A DNA stretch of 64,000 bases from Dolomedes plantarius (lineage: Eukaryota; Arthropoda; Arachnida; Araneae; Dolomedidae): contig OU015495.1 of NCBI GenBank assembly GCA_907164885.2, positions 99,267,832-99,331,831 of the forward strand, given 5' to 3'. The notes under the pieces are model-generated. The model did not search any database. It was not told where the DNA came from and worked only from the letters and a program-made list of their open reading frames with translations. Numbering within the stretch: the first letter of the stretch is position 1; each line of letters starts with the position of its first letter. Both the position numbers and the translations under genes were made by a program. This document shows positions 42,772-54,600 of this stretch, piece by piece.

Positions 42772-43545
42772 TGTTCCATTATGATTGGGACAAACTTTAA
42801 GGGGAGGTAGGGCATATCAAAAGGATTCAAAATTGCATAGCAACCCATGGTCGCAAACGTCACAGGAAAGTGTCACAGGAAACGTCACAAGAAATGAAGG
42901 AATACAAGACAAAGATTATCAGATGTATTTATTGCTTATAGATATAACATATACTGTGGTAGATGATACCATTTCAAAAGGTTACAAAAGATACTCAAAG
43001 TTTCCACCATTACAAGAGATGCAAGCGTTACAGGAACGGACCATGGATTGACGGACACATTCGAAAACAGCTGGATTTGCTTGGATATCTGCAGCAGAGC
43101 AAATAATTCTTGCAACCAGATCCATTTCAGACTCGACAGGTATTTCATACACAGCAACTTTAAGTGCACCCCAAAGAAAGATATCCAGGCTGCTTAAATC
43201 CGGAAAGCATGGGGACCAGGCAACTAGGTCCAAGCAAATCCAGGTGCTTTCAAATGTGTCTGCGAATCCATGTTCCATCACTGTAACGCTCGTGTTTCTT
43301 GTAATGGTAGAAAATTTGAGTATCTTTTGTAACCTTTTGAAATGGTATCATCAACCACAGCATTATGTAATATTTGTGAGCAATAAATATTTCTGATAAT
43401 CTCTGTCTTGTATTCCTTCATTTCTTCTACCTTTGATACAACTTTTCTATGATGTTTGCGACCATGGGTTGCTATGTAATTTTGAATCCTTTTAAAATGC
43501 CTTACCTCCCCTTAAAGTTTGTCCCAATCATTATGGGACACCCTG
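42769..43545. mobile_element. mariner-type element with ~250-bp terminal inverted repeats
   Basis: TA-flanked. The left end is CAGTGTTCCATTATGATTGG; the right end, read inward, is CAGGGTGTCCCATAATGATTGG. Matching continues inward through AACCCATGGTCGCAAAC, GAAATGAAGGAATACAAGAC and GATACCATTTCAAAAGG, so each arm is about 240-250 bp (42769-43018 and about 43292-43545). Only about 270 bp lies between the arms, and it carries a transposase tail. Ordinary mariner TIRs are about 20-40 bp; this one has acquired very long arms, like a foldback. Confidence 0.9.
42982..43281 (-). pseudogene. mariner-type transposase C-terminal fragment
   Basis: A 99-codon open frame containing FPDLSSLDIFLWGALKVAVY, followed by a helical stretch ending in ACISCNGG. 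The (S/P)PDL-x-x-LDxFLWGxLKxxVY block is the hallmark of the C-terminal catalytic region of mariner/IS630-superfamily transposases, where LD(F)FLW follows the third acidic residue. The N-terminal DNA-binding domain and the first two catalytic acids are missing, so this fragment cannot transpose by itself. Its last codons lie in the element's inverted repeat arm. Confidence 0.85.
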
Positions 43546-43546
43546 T

Positions 43547-43581
43547 ATGTATGTATGTGTATATATATATATATATATATC
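43547..43581. repeat. (TGTA)n-(TA)n microsatellite
   Basis: Short TGTA then TA array at the right edge of the mariner-type element. Confidence 0.9.
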
Positions 43582-46500
43582 TTACCATTAAATAAAAATG
43601 TCAGACGTCCAGAAATGTTGATTGATAACCTTGATTTTTGGTGAATTTTAATCCACAGAGATCAATTAGAACGTCAACAAGATATTGATGTTAATTATTC
43701 TATCGCAATAATGCTTAAAAAATTATAGAAATGAAAGAGTGAAATAAAAAGCAAATTTCTGCAAAATTTTTAATATGTTTACTCATAAATCCTTGTTATT
43801 AAAACAATTAAGGGTCAAATACACACAGTATACTCATTGAAAAAAAGTAATATAAGTAATAAAAAGAGAGTGAAATTTATTATCATTGTATAAGGCATTT
43901 TGAGTGCAAATCTATTCAGTTAAATTATACTTACCTTAATAATTATGGTAAATAGATAGTGAACTTTTACTCTTTTTATGGAACAGTATTGTGAAACCAT
44001 AATGAGACAAATTTAAGTTACTTAGATTTCTGCATCTACCAAACTATTAGAGTGACAACACACATAAGTCTATAAAATTCCCAATCACATTTGCAATAGA
44101 CCTGCATACTAGAGGTTAGAGCACTGAATACAAAGAGAATGAACTGTGAGTTTGATTGTACAAGCTATATGAATGTAGCATTATAAAATTAGAAGTTCCT
44201 CAAAAGTTTACGTAAGGTGGTACCTTGCAAAATCCTTTAGGTGTAAGAGTAGAGCTCTACCACACATGACTGCATAGAACATAAAAATAATAATTCTTTA
44301 TCTATACTTTAACTGTAAATATAGCTATTAAAGCTATGAACTTAAAAGATTCAACTTCTCCACAACAAGTCGTTAATACATATGAGACTGAACTTAATAA
44401 TCAGGAACAATACTAGATACTGATCAGTAAATCTGAAATATTATACAAAATTAAATGATGTACAGGATCCTTAAACAGTACTGAAGAGTTTATTAAAAGT
44501 ACAGCTGAGACAGTAATAACATCTTGCTGTTAAAAGATACGAAATTTATCATGGAAAACAGATCAGATTCATATAATCATACCACCAGAGATAATATCCA
44601 CAGTTACTAAAAATATTCAAGAAATTTTAATAGTGATCTTAGTCTCAAACAGTAATATATGTATAACGTTATCCATATGCATGCCAGCAAACTAAAATTT
44701 GATGAATACCAATGCTTCACCACAGTTTTGACATCTGAATATTTTTACAGGGAAAGTACAATAAACCCCATTTTGTCTATATATTATAAAAGATGAAATA
44801 CAGTAAGTGATAACTTACATGCGATAGTCATGAGATAGTGTAATTGTAAGTAATGACTTACAATTACACTAAACCATGTAAAATTCTGCAATTCTGTCTA
44901 AAACTTTTCAACTGACAACAAAGTTCACTTCACATAACTGGTTCCAAAATGCTCAACTACAAGAAGTTAATGAGTAATAATTCATCATGATACATAAGGA
45001 ATTAACATTTTATTTTGTAATTAATTCCTTTGTGTCAAAAAGTGATGATTTATAAAATTAAGAATATGAATATCCTTTTTTGTAACAGATGGCTTGGTTT
45101 CATGTCACAAATTTCACAGTTACTAAAAATAAATCTTATTACTGGCTCGGTAGAAATTTAAAAACTCTTTAAATTTTTATTTAAACATGTAATATAAAAT
45201 ATTTTACACAGAAAAAGAGAACTGAAATCTTGTTATAGCAATATTAAATATGCTATAAAGGTTACAATAAGTGTGTAGACACTAATAATCAATTGATACC
45301 TAGGTCACTGGAAAGTAAATATCAAAATTATCACATTTAAATTATGATAATAAACATGATTTATAAAATGCCACAGTTTAATAAGAAACATTAATGTAAA
45401 ATATTTAAATTTATATTCTTATATATATGCACAGAATGATAAAACTGATAATGAATAATGAAGTTCTAGTATAAAAAGACAGCAAGAAATATACAGGTTA
45501 ATATTCGAATCTACAAATCATATGCTCAAATACATTCATAATTCATGTACACATAAATACTCCCTTCTTCATAGATATTGGAAAATGTATTCTTAAATCA
45601 CATCTAAAAATGTATTTTTGATAATGTGTAATATTTTTCTAATTGCTTATCTAATTATATAAACACTATTTTAAAAGAAACTTAATTGATCTGAAACCTA
45701 AATAAAATCTATAAATATAATAATATAGTTAGTTATATAATTGGACAGACTTAAGAAGCTACCTTAAACCATTATGCTGGACAGTGTGATTATAATGGTT
45801 GAAACAAAAATTTAAAACATAAAATAAACTAAAATTTAATTAACCAGTAACTACTAATAAGTGGTTATTAAAAGTATCCTTATAAACTTTAATTTCTGAT
45901 TAAAAACTCTGATAACTTCTTTAATAACTCTGGTACAGATTTCCTAAAGACTAATAAAATATACAAGCACATAAGTCTTAAAGTTTACACTTTTCAAAAG
46001 GCAAACCTATGTTTTCTATTAGCTAAAATATTAATATGTCACAGAATTTTTTCCCTTCTAAAATAACTGACCTTTTCAGAATTTTAAGATAAATTAATAT
46101 TAAATGATAATGAAAATTTTAAATGTTGCTACATAGATGAAAATGATCCCATATAAAAATAATGAATGTTTAGCTTTATTTCATACATGAAATTATCAAT
46201 TCCACTAGAATTAAGGGAAAATTAAAATATATACATAATAATGTATGCAATTGATAAATTAATTTCATTAGATAAACTACCACTTATGAATTAGAAAATA
46301 AGATACAATGACATTTCTATAACATTCATAAATATCACGATGTCAGTAGATTTCAAACTTGCTGTCATTTTGTACTGAGAATGCATAATCTTATTTTGTT
46401 CCTACATTAAATCAAGCAATTACTATGATATATTCATATAATCCACAAGAATATACTCATAAATGCTTGTAATTCATTATATATTCCTAATTAGTAGATC

Positions 46501-47024
46501 TAAAAAAGATACCATTAGTTTTATTACATTTCTACTAATTACAAAATTAAAAAATCTAATCCAAATTCTAACCACTTAATAAAATAATCTTGTTAAATAA
46601 AGTATAAACATAATCCCTTTATAATATATGTAAAATGCATAAGTGTAAGATGCCTTAAAAATGTACAAAAGCTTTTCAGATTGGTAGGCATGACACTAAA
46701 AAATTTCAAGATTATTTCAATTTTTTATCATTCAAAGAGGAAATTATATAAAATGAGAAGTCTAATTAACTTTGCAGATGCTGGAAAATACTAAATGCAA
46801 GCGAAAAATCTGCTCGAAGTTCGCAAGGGAGATAACTAAATTTTTTTGCTTAAGTTTCAAGAAATCTATCATAATAAATTATTTGCGAAACAAATAAATG
46901 ATAATTATGTGTCTATATCAATGTCAATCTTTTAAACCACTGTTACAAACACAAACACTCATAGCGATCCGTCTCATGGATGACAGCAAGTAAACAAAAA
47001 CAATCATTTGATGAGTCTACTTAC
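43582..47024. other. Long AT-rich non-coding stretch, no feature seen
   Basis: About 3.4 kb of very AT-rich, apparently unique sequence with practically no open frames and no recognised element. It is just downstream of the first-exon donor at 47025 and is therefore probably intron. Confidence 0.6.
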
Positions 47025-47121
47025 GTTCCCCGCGTGCGTTGTCCAGGTAGAGCAGCTGCTGTTGTTCCTTGGCCCAGTCGATCAGCTGGCCTCCAGTAAC
47101 AGGGATGTCCGGCTTGTTCAT
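47025..47121 (-). CDS. Putative first coding exon of an unidentified gene
   Basis: From the ATG at 47121-47119, the minus strand encodes 32 residues plus one base: it begins MNKPDIPVTGGQLIDWAKEQ and ends QQLLYLDNARGE. It stops at a consensus donor (GGGAAC|GTAAGTA), leaving phase 1. The high GC and CpG content, the balanced amino-acid composition and the perfect donor make a real exon likely. A stop (TGA) lies in frame 11 codons upstream of the ATG, which supports this start. An alternative is that the exon begins at an acceptor (ATACAG|GAAAC), giving GNIGRPP before the Met. GC-richer sequence upstream (to about 48180) fits a promoter. I do not recognise the protein, and found no continuing exon between here and base 1; the next exon must start with two bases completing a Cxx codon. 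Confidence 0.6.
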
Positions 47122-47299
47122 GGGGGGCCGTCCTATGTTTCCTGTATTCAACGGTCACTTAATCACGCGCCAACAAACTGCGACACAACAGTCGATACCA
47201 CCCAAGGAAACATTTCACATTTCAAAAGGACACGGTTGGTTTCACTTTAAATTATAAATAAAATATCAACACAAATAAAATTAGTTTTAAAGACTTCGG

Positions 47300-48180
47300 T
47301 TTTTCAAGTTAACTCAACAGAGGCTCGAGATCCGATCGATATCCACAAGACTTCAAAACACAGACACGCCGGGGGCCATGCCAATCTCTTAACTGCTGAG
47401 TTGCAGTTCTAGACGTCAGGACTTTTGCATGGCTCGAAATTCGTACTTGGAATCAAATATTTATTATATTAATACAAGCATCTCCATCACAAATTCGATC
47501 TAAACACAATATATGATACACAATCGTCAAGACTTTTGGTAGGATCCTAGGAAAACACTATCTTCAAATGACACTATGTCGACCATAAATTTCATCTCAG
47601 TGCATAAACAAGTACTTACTATCTCTGAGATGATGTAACACACGATCAGACACTTAATAATCCAGTAGTTCAGAGTAGCAATCTTGAATGAAGAATTCAA
47701 AATTTCAATAGCTTGTACGTACCCAAAACACAAGAAGGGGGTATCACAAATAACCCAGACAACGCTACAGCGCAAGCGACGCCAGCTGACTGTGACCGGG
47801 CGAGCCTAGTTCTTGTCAACATTAGATGCTGCGATATCGTCTGTCTCTTCAGGGATCCTCACGAATGCGAAAATTCCATCACGAAAAAAGAACTCCGATG
47901 GCTTTCGAGATGTTTCTCACACTTTCAGCCTTTAGATAGAGGAAGACTAACAGGAATCCTGAGGATATTTTTACGGAAAATAACGCTCAGTGCCGAGCTC
48001 TATCGATTCAGTCTGCTCCCGATTCAAAAACGGGACGCCGGGTTGGGAGGGGGAAGGAGCGGAGGTGAGTCATGTGTGATGAGGCATCGCCCTTGCTGTG
48101 ACGCTCACCGTGATTGGCTGCTGGCTCTGCGGCATCAGAACAAAGGTAACCTGCCCGCCGCCTAATGGCAACCGGCAGAC
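47300..48180 (-). promoter_or_regulatory. Likely promoter and 5' region of the gene starting at 47121
   Basis: This block is clearly GC- and CpG-richer than the surrounding DNA and lies just upstream of the minus-strand first exon. On the minus strand there is a CCAAT box (CAGCCAATCAC, about 48110-48120). An AP-1/CNC-type TGAGTCA lies at 48066-48072, and TGGCAACCGG (half RFX-like site) at about 48166-48175. A good plus-strand donor-like GGAG|GTGAGT also occurs at about 48064, so bidirectional transcription is possible. The 150-codon plus-strand open frame (47713-48165) has no recognisable domain and is probably a by-product of the GC content. Confidence 0.45.
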
Positions 48181-48661
48181 AGAATCACAAATTTGGTTTT
48201 ATGAATCGTTTGATCGACACATGCATTTAACTAACTCACAGTGAGTGAAATATCAGGTGTTATAGTGAGTAGTAAAAAAAATTTCCGAAAACTGCGACTC
48301 TTTTCGGAGATAATGTACTATAGTCCAACGCATATTGTTTTCTTTTTTATTATAGCGAAATGCAATTACTTAAAAACTCGGGTGATAATTATTATTATTT
48401 GAACTTTGAAAGTGCCTTTAAAATTTTTTTTTAATTTCCTGTTAAACATTTAATATGCTGTTTCATTTAGCGTTCAAGCAGTAACTATTAAAATTTAGCG
48501 CTCATTTGACCACAGTGACAGTAGTTTAACACATCTAAATATTTAGTTTTACTATAATATTCATAACATGCTTTATTGATTATATTTTGAATTTCATAAA
48601 CTGAATTTTATCAGAATTTGAGTTTATAAAGATGCAACTACAAATGCTTTAAAGTAATCAT
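48181..48661. other. Non-coding DNA, no feature seen
   Basis: AT-rich spacer upstream of the putative promoter. Confidence 0.6.
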
Positions 48662-48662
48662 G

Positions 48663-48727
<65 letters not shown>
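48662..48727. repeat. (TG)n-(TA)n microsatellite
   Basis: About 20 bp of GT repeat then about 46 bp of TA repeat with one TAT interruption. Confidence 0.95.
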
Positions 48728-48731
<4 letters not shown>

Positions 48732-51370
48732 ACAATACATTATTATTATAAGCTCTGTAAGTTCAAAGTTTTCCACCGCAGTAATTTATTCAATATTATT
48801 AAATATACATACACTTTTTAAGTTTATTTTGATGAGGGTAAGCCAAATAAAATGTAGACAAAATTTTCTTTCCTAATACCTCCTTCAGAGACATGGAACA
48901 GTATGTGAATGATTTGATTGTTGACATGCATAACTGATTGAGTGTAATTAATAAATTAAATATAATAATTTACTCAATAAATTATTTAAACAAAGTATCA
49001 TTTTTATTATTGCTAAAAAAATATTTTCTAATGAATTTATAGATATTTTGCATTTTATAGCATTATTCAATATTTGTTATGAAAAATCACGTCGTTGCTA
49101 TTTGAAATTAAAACCAAGCCTGTGTTTTCACTCTTCCGTTTGGATTCTTATTGTTACACAATGCATAAATTCATTACACATTATACCTTAAAAATTTAAA
49201 CATGTTACTACTACCATGTATCAAAACTTTTTTCTTAAAAACTCTGATTGTAGCAGAGAAACATTGCTTAACATACTTTTACAAAAAAGCTCAATTGTAT
49301 ATTTAATGTACTTTGTGCTTTATTTGTTCATCTATGAACTGTGGTATGATAAATAAAGTAAAGTATAGAAAGCTTAGTTCGTTGAGACAAATAAAACATG
49401 GCTATTGTAATAATTCATATCTGACAACAGGAATAAGTATGCCCAGTTGTATGTTATTTTGTACAGACTAAAGAATCAAGCCTTAACAAGATATGATATT
49501 CTGATAAAGAATAATTATATCATTCCTGAATCATTTTTCATTTGGTTATACAGAGAATTATTGGACATGATTTGACTAGAATACTTTTGTACGTGTAATT
49601 CCTTTTCAGAGACTCATAAAAGCAGCAACAATTGTGTATTTAGTAAGATTATAATACATTGTTTTTACTTAACAATTTATAATATTTCAGTCCAATATAA
49701 AAGACTAATTTTAGGTGATCTTACTTATAAAATTTTTTTTTTTAAATTTTAGGTGTAAAATAGTTCTAGAATATTATAGAACTCGATAAATTTTATGGAA
49801 ATGCTTAAAATGTTCGTTGACTAACATTCTGAAATACATGTATGCATATAGGTATTTGTAATGCACATATGTTCTGCTCATAATAAGACGAATAGATAGT
49901 GGAAAGTTTCTTACAGAGATAAATATGTACTCTACGAAATTATAAACTGTTGACACTGTTCACATTTGAAACCTATTCTCTCCTTAAAATATTTAAAACA
50001 ATTTTTTACATTTATTCATAAGAAGCTCCTTTTGTTACACAAAAAGTTTAGGATAGATGATAAAGAATTAAAATGTAAGTGATCACTCTTGACTCAGAAC
50101 TAATATATTTTTTTATATGTGAGTGTACATGTACAGGCACAGCTCTGGATTAAATAAGCAAGAATATATATTTTGATTTTGAATGTTGAAGTTATATGAA
50201 TTTTTTTTTTAATTAAACATAATATTGTAGTTATCAAAATATTTTTCTATATATTTTATTAGTATATCAATAAGAATTATGTATTTTGAATTACATGGAA
50301 TTTATATAAATTTGGGAATTCTTACTTATGCATCTTTACATATATCTATAACAAATAGTTCTAGTGGAGTCAAATATATTTTTAAATTTCTGAAAATAAG
50401 AAAAATTAAAACAATTCTTTAGTATCACAATTGTTATAAATGTTAAACATTTATTATTTCTTTAAATGCAGGTTTTTAAAAAATTTAATTAAAAAAGAAG
50501 ATAAATAATATTTCATTTGCTCTTAAACTACAATGTAAAAATTAGGTATCTAAAAGAGAACTTTAAGTGGCTATAATCAGAAATTATGAAAAGCAGGGTA
50601 AGGGTGAACAGTTTGAAAATTAAACAAGTCAATTTATTTTTCTGAAAACTACAGAGGAATTGAAAAATTGCTTTTATTTTAATCTTATGACTTAGTAACT
50701 ACATTGATATTAAAAAATGTTTAAAAAATACAAAATCCCATTAAACCTGTATCAATAATTTACGAAATATAAATTTATAACCGAGTTACTCTTATTGATA
50801 ATATAACATGCAAATGCATTCACTCAAAATTTTTTTGAGAGAATGTTCAAATTAATGGTAAAATGAGATTATTTCAGTGTTGTTATACATATAAAGCACA
50901 TAAATAATTTAAACCACTAATAATTTCAAAATTCTGATGTTTGTTATAAAAATATATCATCTCAGTTTTTAACTCCTCTATATTCAGTATCATTAAATTA
51001 ATTTTTAAAAATGCTTTTTTTAACCGTTCAGGTTGTAACAATATTTGATGAATAATATTTAACACTGTCTTGTCTTTTTAAAAGCTGTCTGAGAAAGTTA
51101 TAACAATAAAATGACAGTCAGCTAATTTTGTACCTTAAAAAAAAGAAATATATACTTTACATTGATATCAGTGGGTGACATTATGCACTAATATCTGTTT
51201 AACAAATTTAAAAGTCACTTAAAAAGTTTTCATATTTCAAACCTTGCAGTCAACAATGTTTTAAAGCTTAAACAGGATGAAAGTTGTTATATTTTTATCA
51301 TTTGTACTCACCTAAAAGCAATTGTTTGTTAAAATCAAATGCTTTCAATACATGGAAACGAAGTAAAAAC
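48728..51370. other. Intergenic DNA between the two minus-strand genes, no feature seen
   Basis: About 2.6 kb of AT-rich unique sequence between the 3' end of the NKRF-like gene and the promoter block near 48180. No open frame of interest and no element recognised. Confidence 0.6.
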
Positions 51371-51373
51371 TTT

Positions 51374-51379
51374 TTATTT
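51374..51379 (-). terminator. Candidate polyadenylation signal of the NKRF-like gene
   Basis: On the minus strand AATAAA (in GAAATAAAAAG) lies about 65 bases after the stop codon at 51442. It is the nearest canonical hexamer, but others may be used. Confidence 0.4.
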
Positions 51380-51441
51380 CACAAACAATTTCATGTACAA
51401 CAAAAATTCAACCATAAATTTTTAACAGTTTTTTACACATA

Positions 51442-51616
51442 CTATATTTCAAATGACCTATTTGTGGCATCAACTAATTCGAATTTGCTGTTTGAACCTC
51501 CATTTTTTGACAAATACGACAGGACTTGAGTCACTGTATATTTATGCCTAACTGTAAGAAATCTATCTTCATTTATTCCATGACTTCCAGTGTGGAGACC
51601 ATACTTTTGGGCAATC
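51442..51616 (-). CDS. NKRF: NKRF-like terminal exon: end of R3H domain and stop
   Basis: The acceptor is TTTACAG|GATTGCC. One base completes the Lys codon begun in the previous exon, then 57 codons (from IAQKYGLHTGSHG to TNRSFEI) and TAG at 51444-51442. The second half of R3H is here, including the SHG turn. Confidence 0.88.
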
Positions 51617-54600
51617 CTGTAAAGATATTGAAATTTATTTTACATCATTAACTTCTTAAAATTAATATACAGCATATTTAAATCTTACACAAGCATTGTA
51701 TATCTAAATCTTACACTTTTTTTTTTACTTTTTTTTTTTTTAAGTGTAGTCATTTCCATGTGTTTGGTGAAAACATTCCAAGATTCTGCAAGATTGGGTG
51801 CCTAAATAAATTGTATTAAAATTAACAAGATAAAAATTTAACAAATTACAAATACTTGATGAACTGTTAACTTAGCAGATATCTTTGTAAAATTGAATTA
51901 ATTATGTTTATCTTTGTGAGAGAAAAAGAAATTAATATCTCTCAAACCGAAAATAAAATTATGTTTTATTATAAATTTTGCAGTACAGTTTCTCAGCTGT
52001 AGAATGAAATACTTTTGATGTCTTTTTTTATTTTTCATTTTGTGAACTTCTTTAAGAATCTAAACCTAATTAAAAGATTAAAATAAACTTGATGTGTTAT
52101 TAAAAATATCTTTACAACTTATCATAAATTATAAGCAAGTATTTTTTAAATTTGAAGATAAAAAAATATTGGGTTTAAAATTCATTCAAAGTTAAAAGAA
52201 AAGTGAACACAATACTTAGAAGTGGGTTATGGGAATAAATTGAAGTTAGTTGAGATTCTCAGTTACAGACTAAGTAGAAAGAAACTTGTTCTGGAAGAAA
52301 TTTCTGGTGCGGTATATTTGACAAACATCTAAATTTATCAAAACAAGCTATATAAGGTCAATCACTGTTACACAAAAACTCATTATCCAAACAGACTGAA
52401 TGCTGTACTAGATATGTTTATTTAGTCATTCAATTAAACCAAATATTCCGACACTGGAGGCGAAGAAGTTGAACTGTTCTGTTTTTTCATTTTTTTCTTT
52501 ATAATAATTTTTTGTGATATTTACAAATTTAAAATAATTTTTTATTTTAATGTTTCATTTATAGTTTCTAAATAAATAACTTTTGCTTCAAAAATTTTTA
52601 TTTCATTATAATGTCCTATTAAAATTTAAAATTTTTGCTATTTTGTGAGTTTTGTTATTTTTGAAAAGTATTGGCAGAAGTGTTGCAAAAATATTTTCAC
52701 AATCACAGCTTTAAGGTATAATTTTAACTATAAGTATAGTAAAACCTTGTTTATCCGGATCAGATTTGTAGACTTTTTTTATTTAATGGTCACATTAGAT
52801 AATTTTTAACTATGATAGCAAGAACGTAACTATAAGTATGCCAAATATTTACTTTTTTGTTTGATTCAATATACAGATCCTGCATAAATTGTACAATAAA
52901 TTATGGTAATAATATGCTTTTTGTTGAGTTTAAGAAAGCTTTACTAGAGTGTCACAGAGCATTGACATGAATTGTCTCACCAGCTATTTGTGCTACAAGC
53001 GAAATGGTAAGCAATGATTTGGTGCTAGTGGTTGCAGACGACCTTCTGCATATGTTAGGAACAATAAGTGGGTGCTCAGATGTTGATATGGAAGGCATAC
53101 GTGGGTTGCTGAAAGACAATAATGACTGTGGCTATGGCATTATGTTGGAAGAAGACATTGTAGCGGTGTGCACATCTACAGCAGACAGTGAGGAAGAAGA
53201 TGACATGGACAAGGAGGGAGCAATTGCACTGCAACAGCAAATGACACATGCAGATGCTGCTCACCAGTTGACAAACATCCTGGCATACTTGGAGGGTCAG
53301 CCCAACACCACTCCAACTGAACTATTAATGATAAAGTGTTTGTGTGACCATGCTTCATTTAAACGCCACATGTGTTTGAAAGAGAAGACAGTGGACCAAT
53401 TCTTTGTTAAGAAATGATGTGAAAAGTTATTTTTATTTTTTTAATGTCTTGTTAACAATATTATGTAATTTTGTTACAAAACATAGTTTTTTTATCGTAA
53501 TGAACAGTAAGTCTGCTTAGTTAAGGATTTTGTTTAGCTTATTATCCAGATTGCCTATGGTCCCAGTTAGTCAGGATAAACGAGGTTCTACTGTACTGTT
53601 ACTCAATTATTTAGAGAATATAAATTATCTTTTATAACAAGATCTTTACTATATTATACCTATACTGCAATTTTTACTATTAATTTAAAAACTTTTTTTT
53701 TTACTTCAAATTGTTAATTCAGATAACAACATTGAAACACTGTACTACATATTTCTTAAACTAGTGACATTCATCAGCATTTTCATAATATTTTTCTGCT
53801 CTAGTTGTATCAGTTTCTTTATGATTTTTGTCTAGCTTAATCTTCACATTCAATTCTGATAGAACTTTCCATGTGACAAAACTTTCAATACATGTGACTA
53901 AATACCTATATCATTTAGCTCTTGATATAAGAGTCATCTTGTAAAAGACATTTATTTAGCACTATACTTTTATAAAAAGAAAGAAGTTCAGCTTATAAAT
54001 TATAGTATCATAGGCCTCCACATAGTTCACATGACTTATTTATAATATTCTATGAAGACATCCACCATACATCATTTGATATTAAAATTTTCTAATTATC
54101 AATTTTATATTTATGTACAAAGGCATGCCTAACAAAATAAATTGTAGGATGGCATTAGATCATAGGAACTGTTACTGCTTTTCCTTAGCTTTAAAAATTA
54201 AAAATGATGTCATAAAGAGAAAATTATTTTCTCTTTGTAACAAAAAATTAATATTAAAGAGAAGATTAATATTTTCTCTCTTTCAAATAGTCTTATTCAA
54301 TGTCTTCCTAAGTATGCGAAATCTTTTGTTAAAAAACAGTTCAACTGTGTTATTAATATAGCTAACATGTGATATATACTACTTTTATAAATCCCAGTTC
54401 ACTATTTACTGTCTTAGTGATCTTCACGGATTTAACCAATTTTTTTTTCCCCTCCACTGAAGATACTGAGTAGAAAAAAAAAATTTTAAAGTGTAATAAA
54501 AGAAGTGAACCATTTAATGCAAAACAGGAATATTTGTTGATCACAAAGAAGCAATTTTGGAAAACTTTTGAAATTATTTAGAACTTTAAAACATATTTGT

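Noticed and set aside
47713..48165. 150-codon plus-strand frame
   Set aside because: It lies in a GC-rich promoter-like block, has no domain and an unlikely composition; probably a by-product of low stop frequency.
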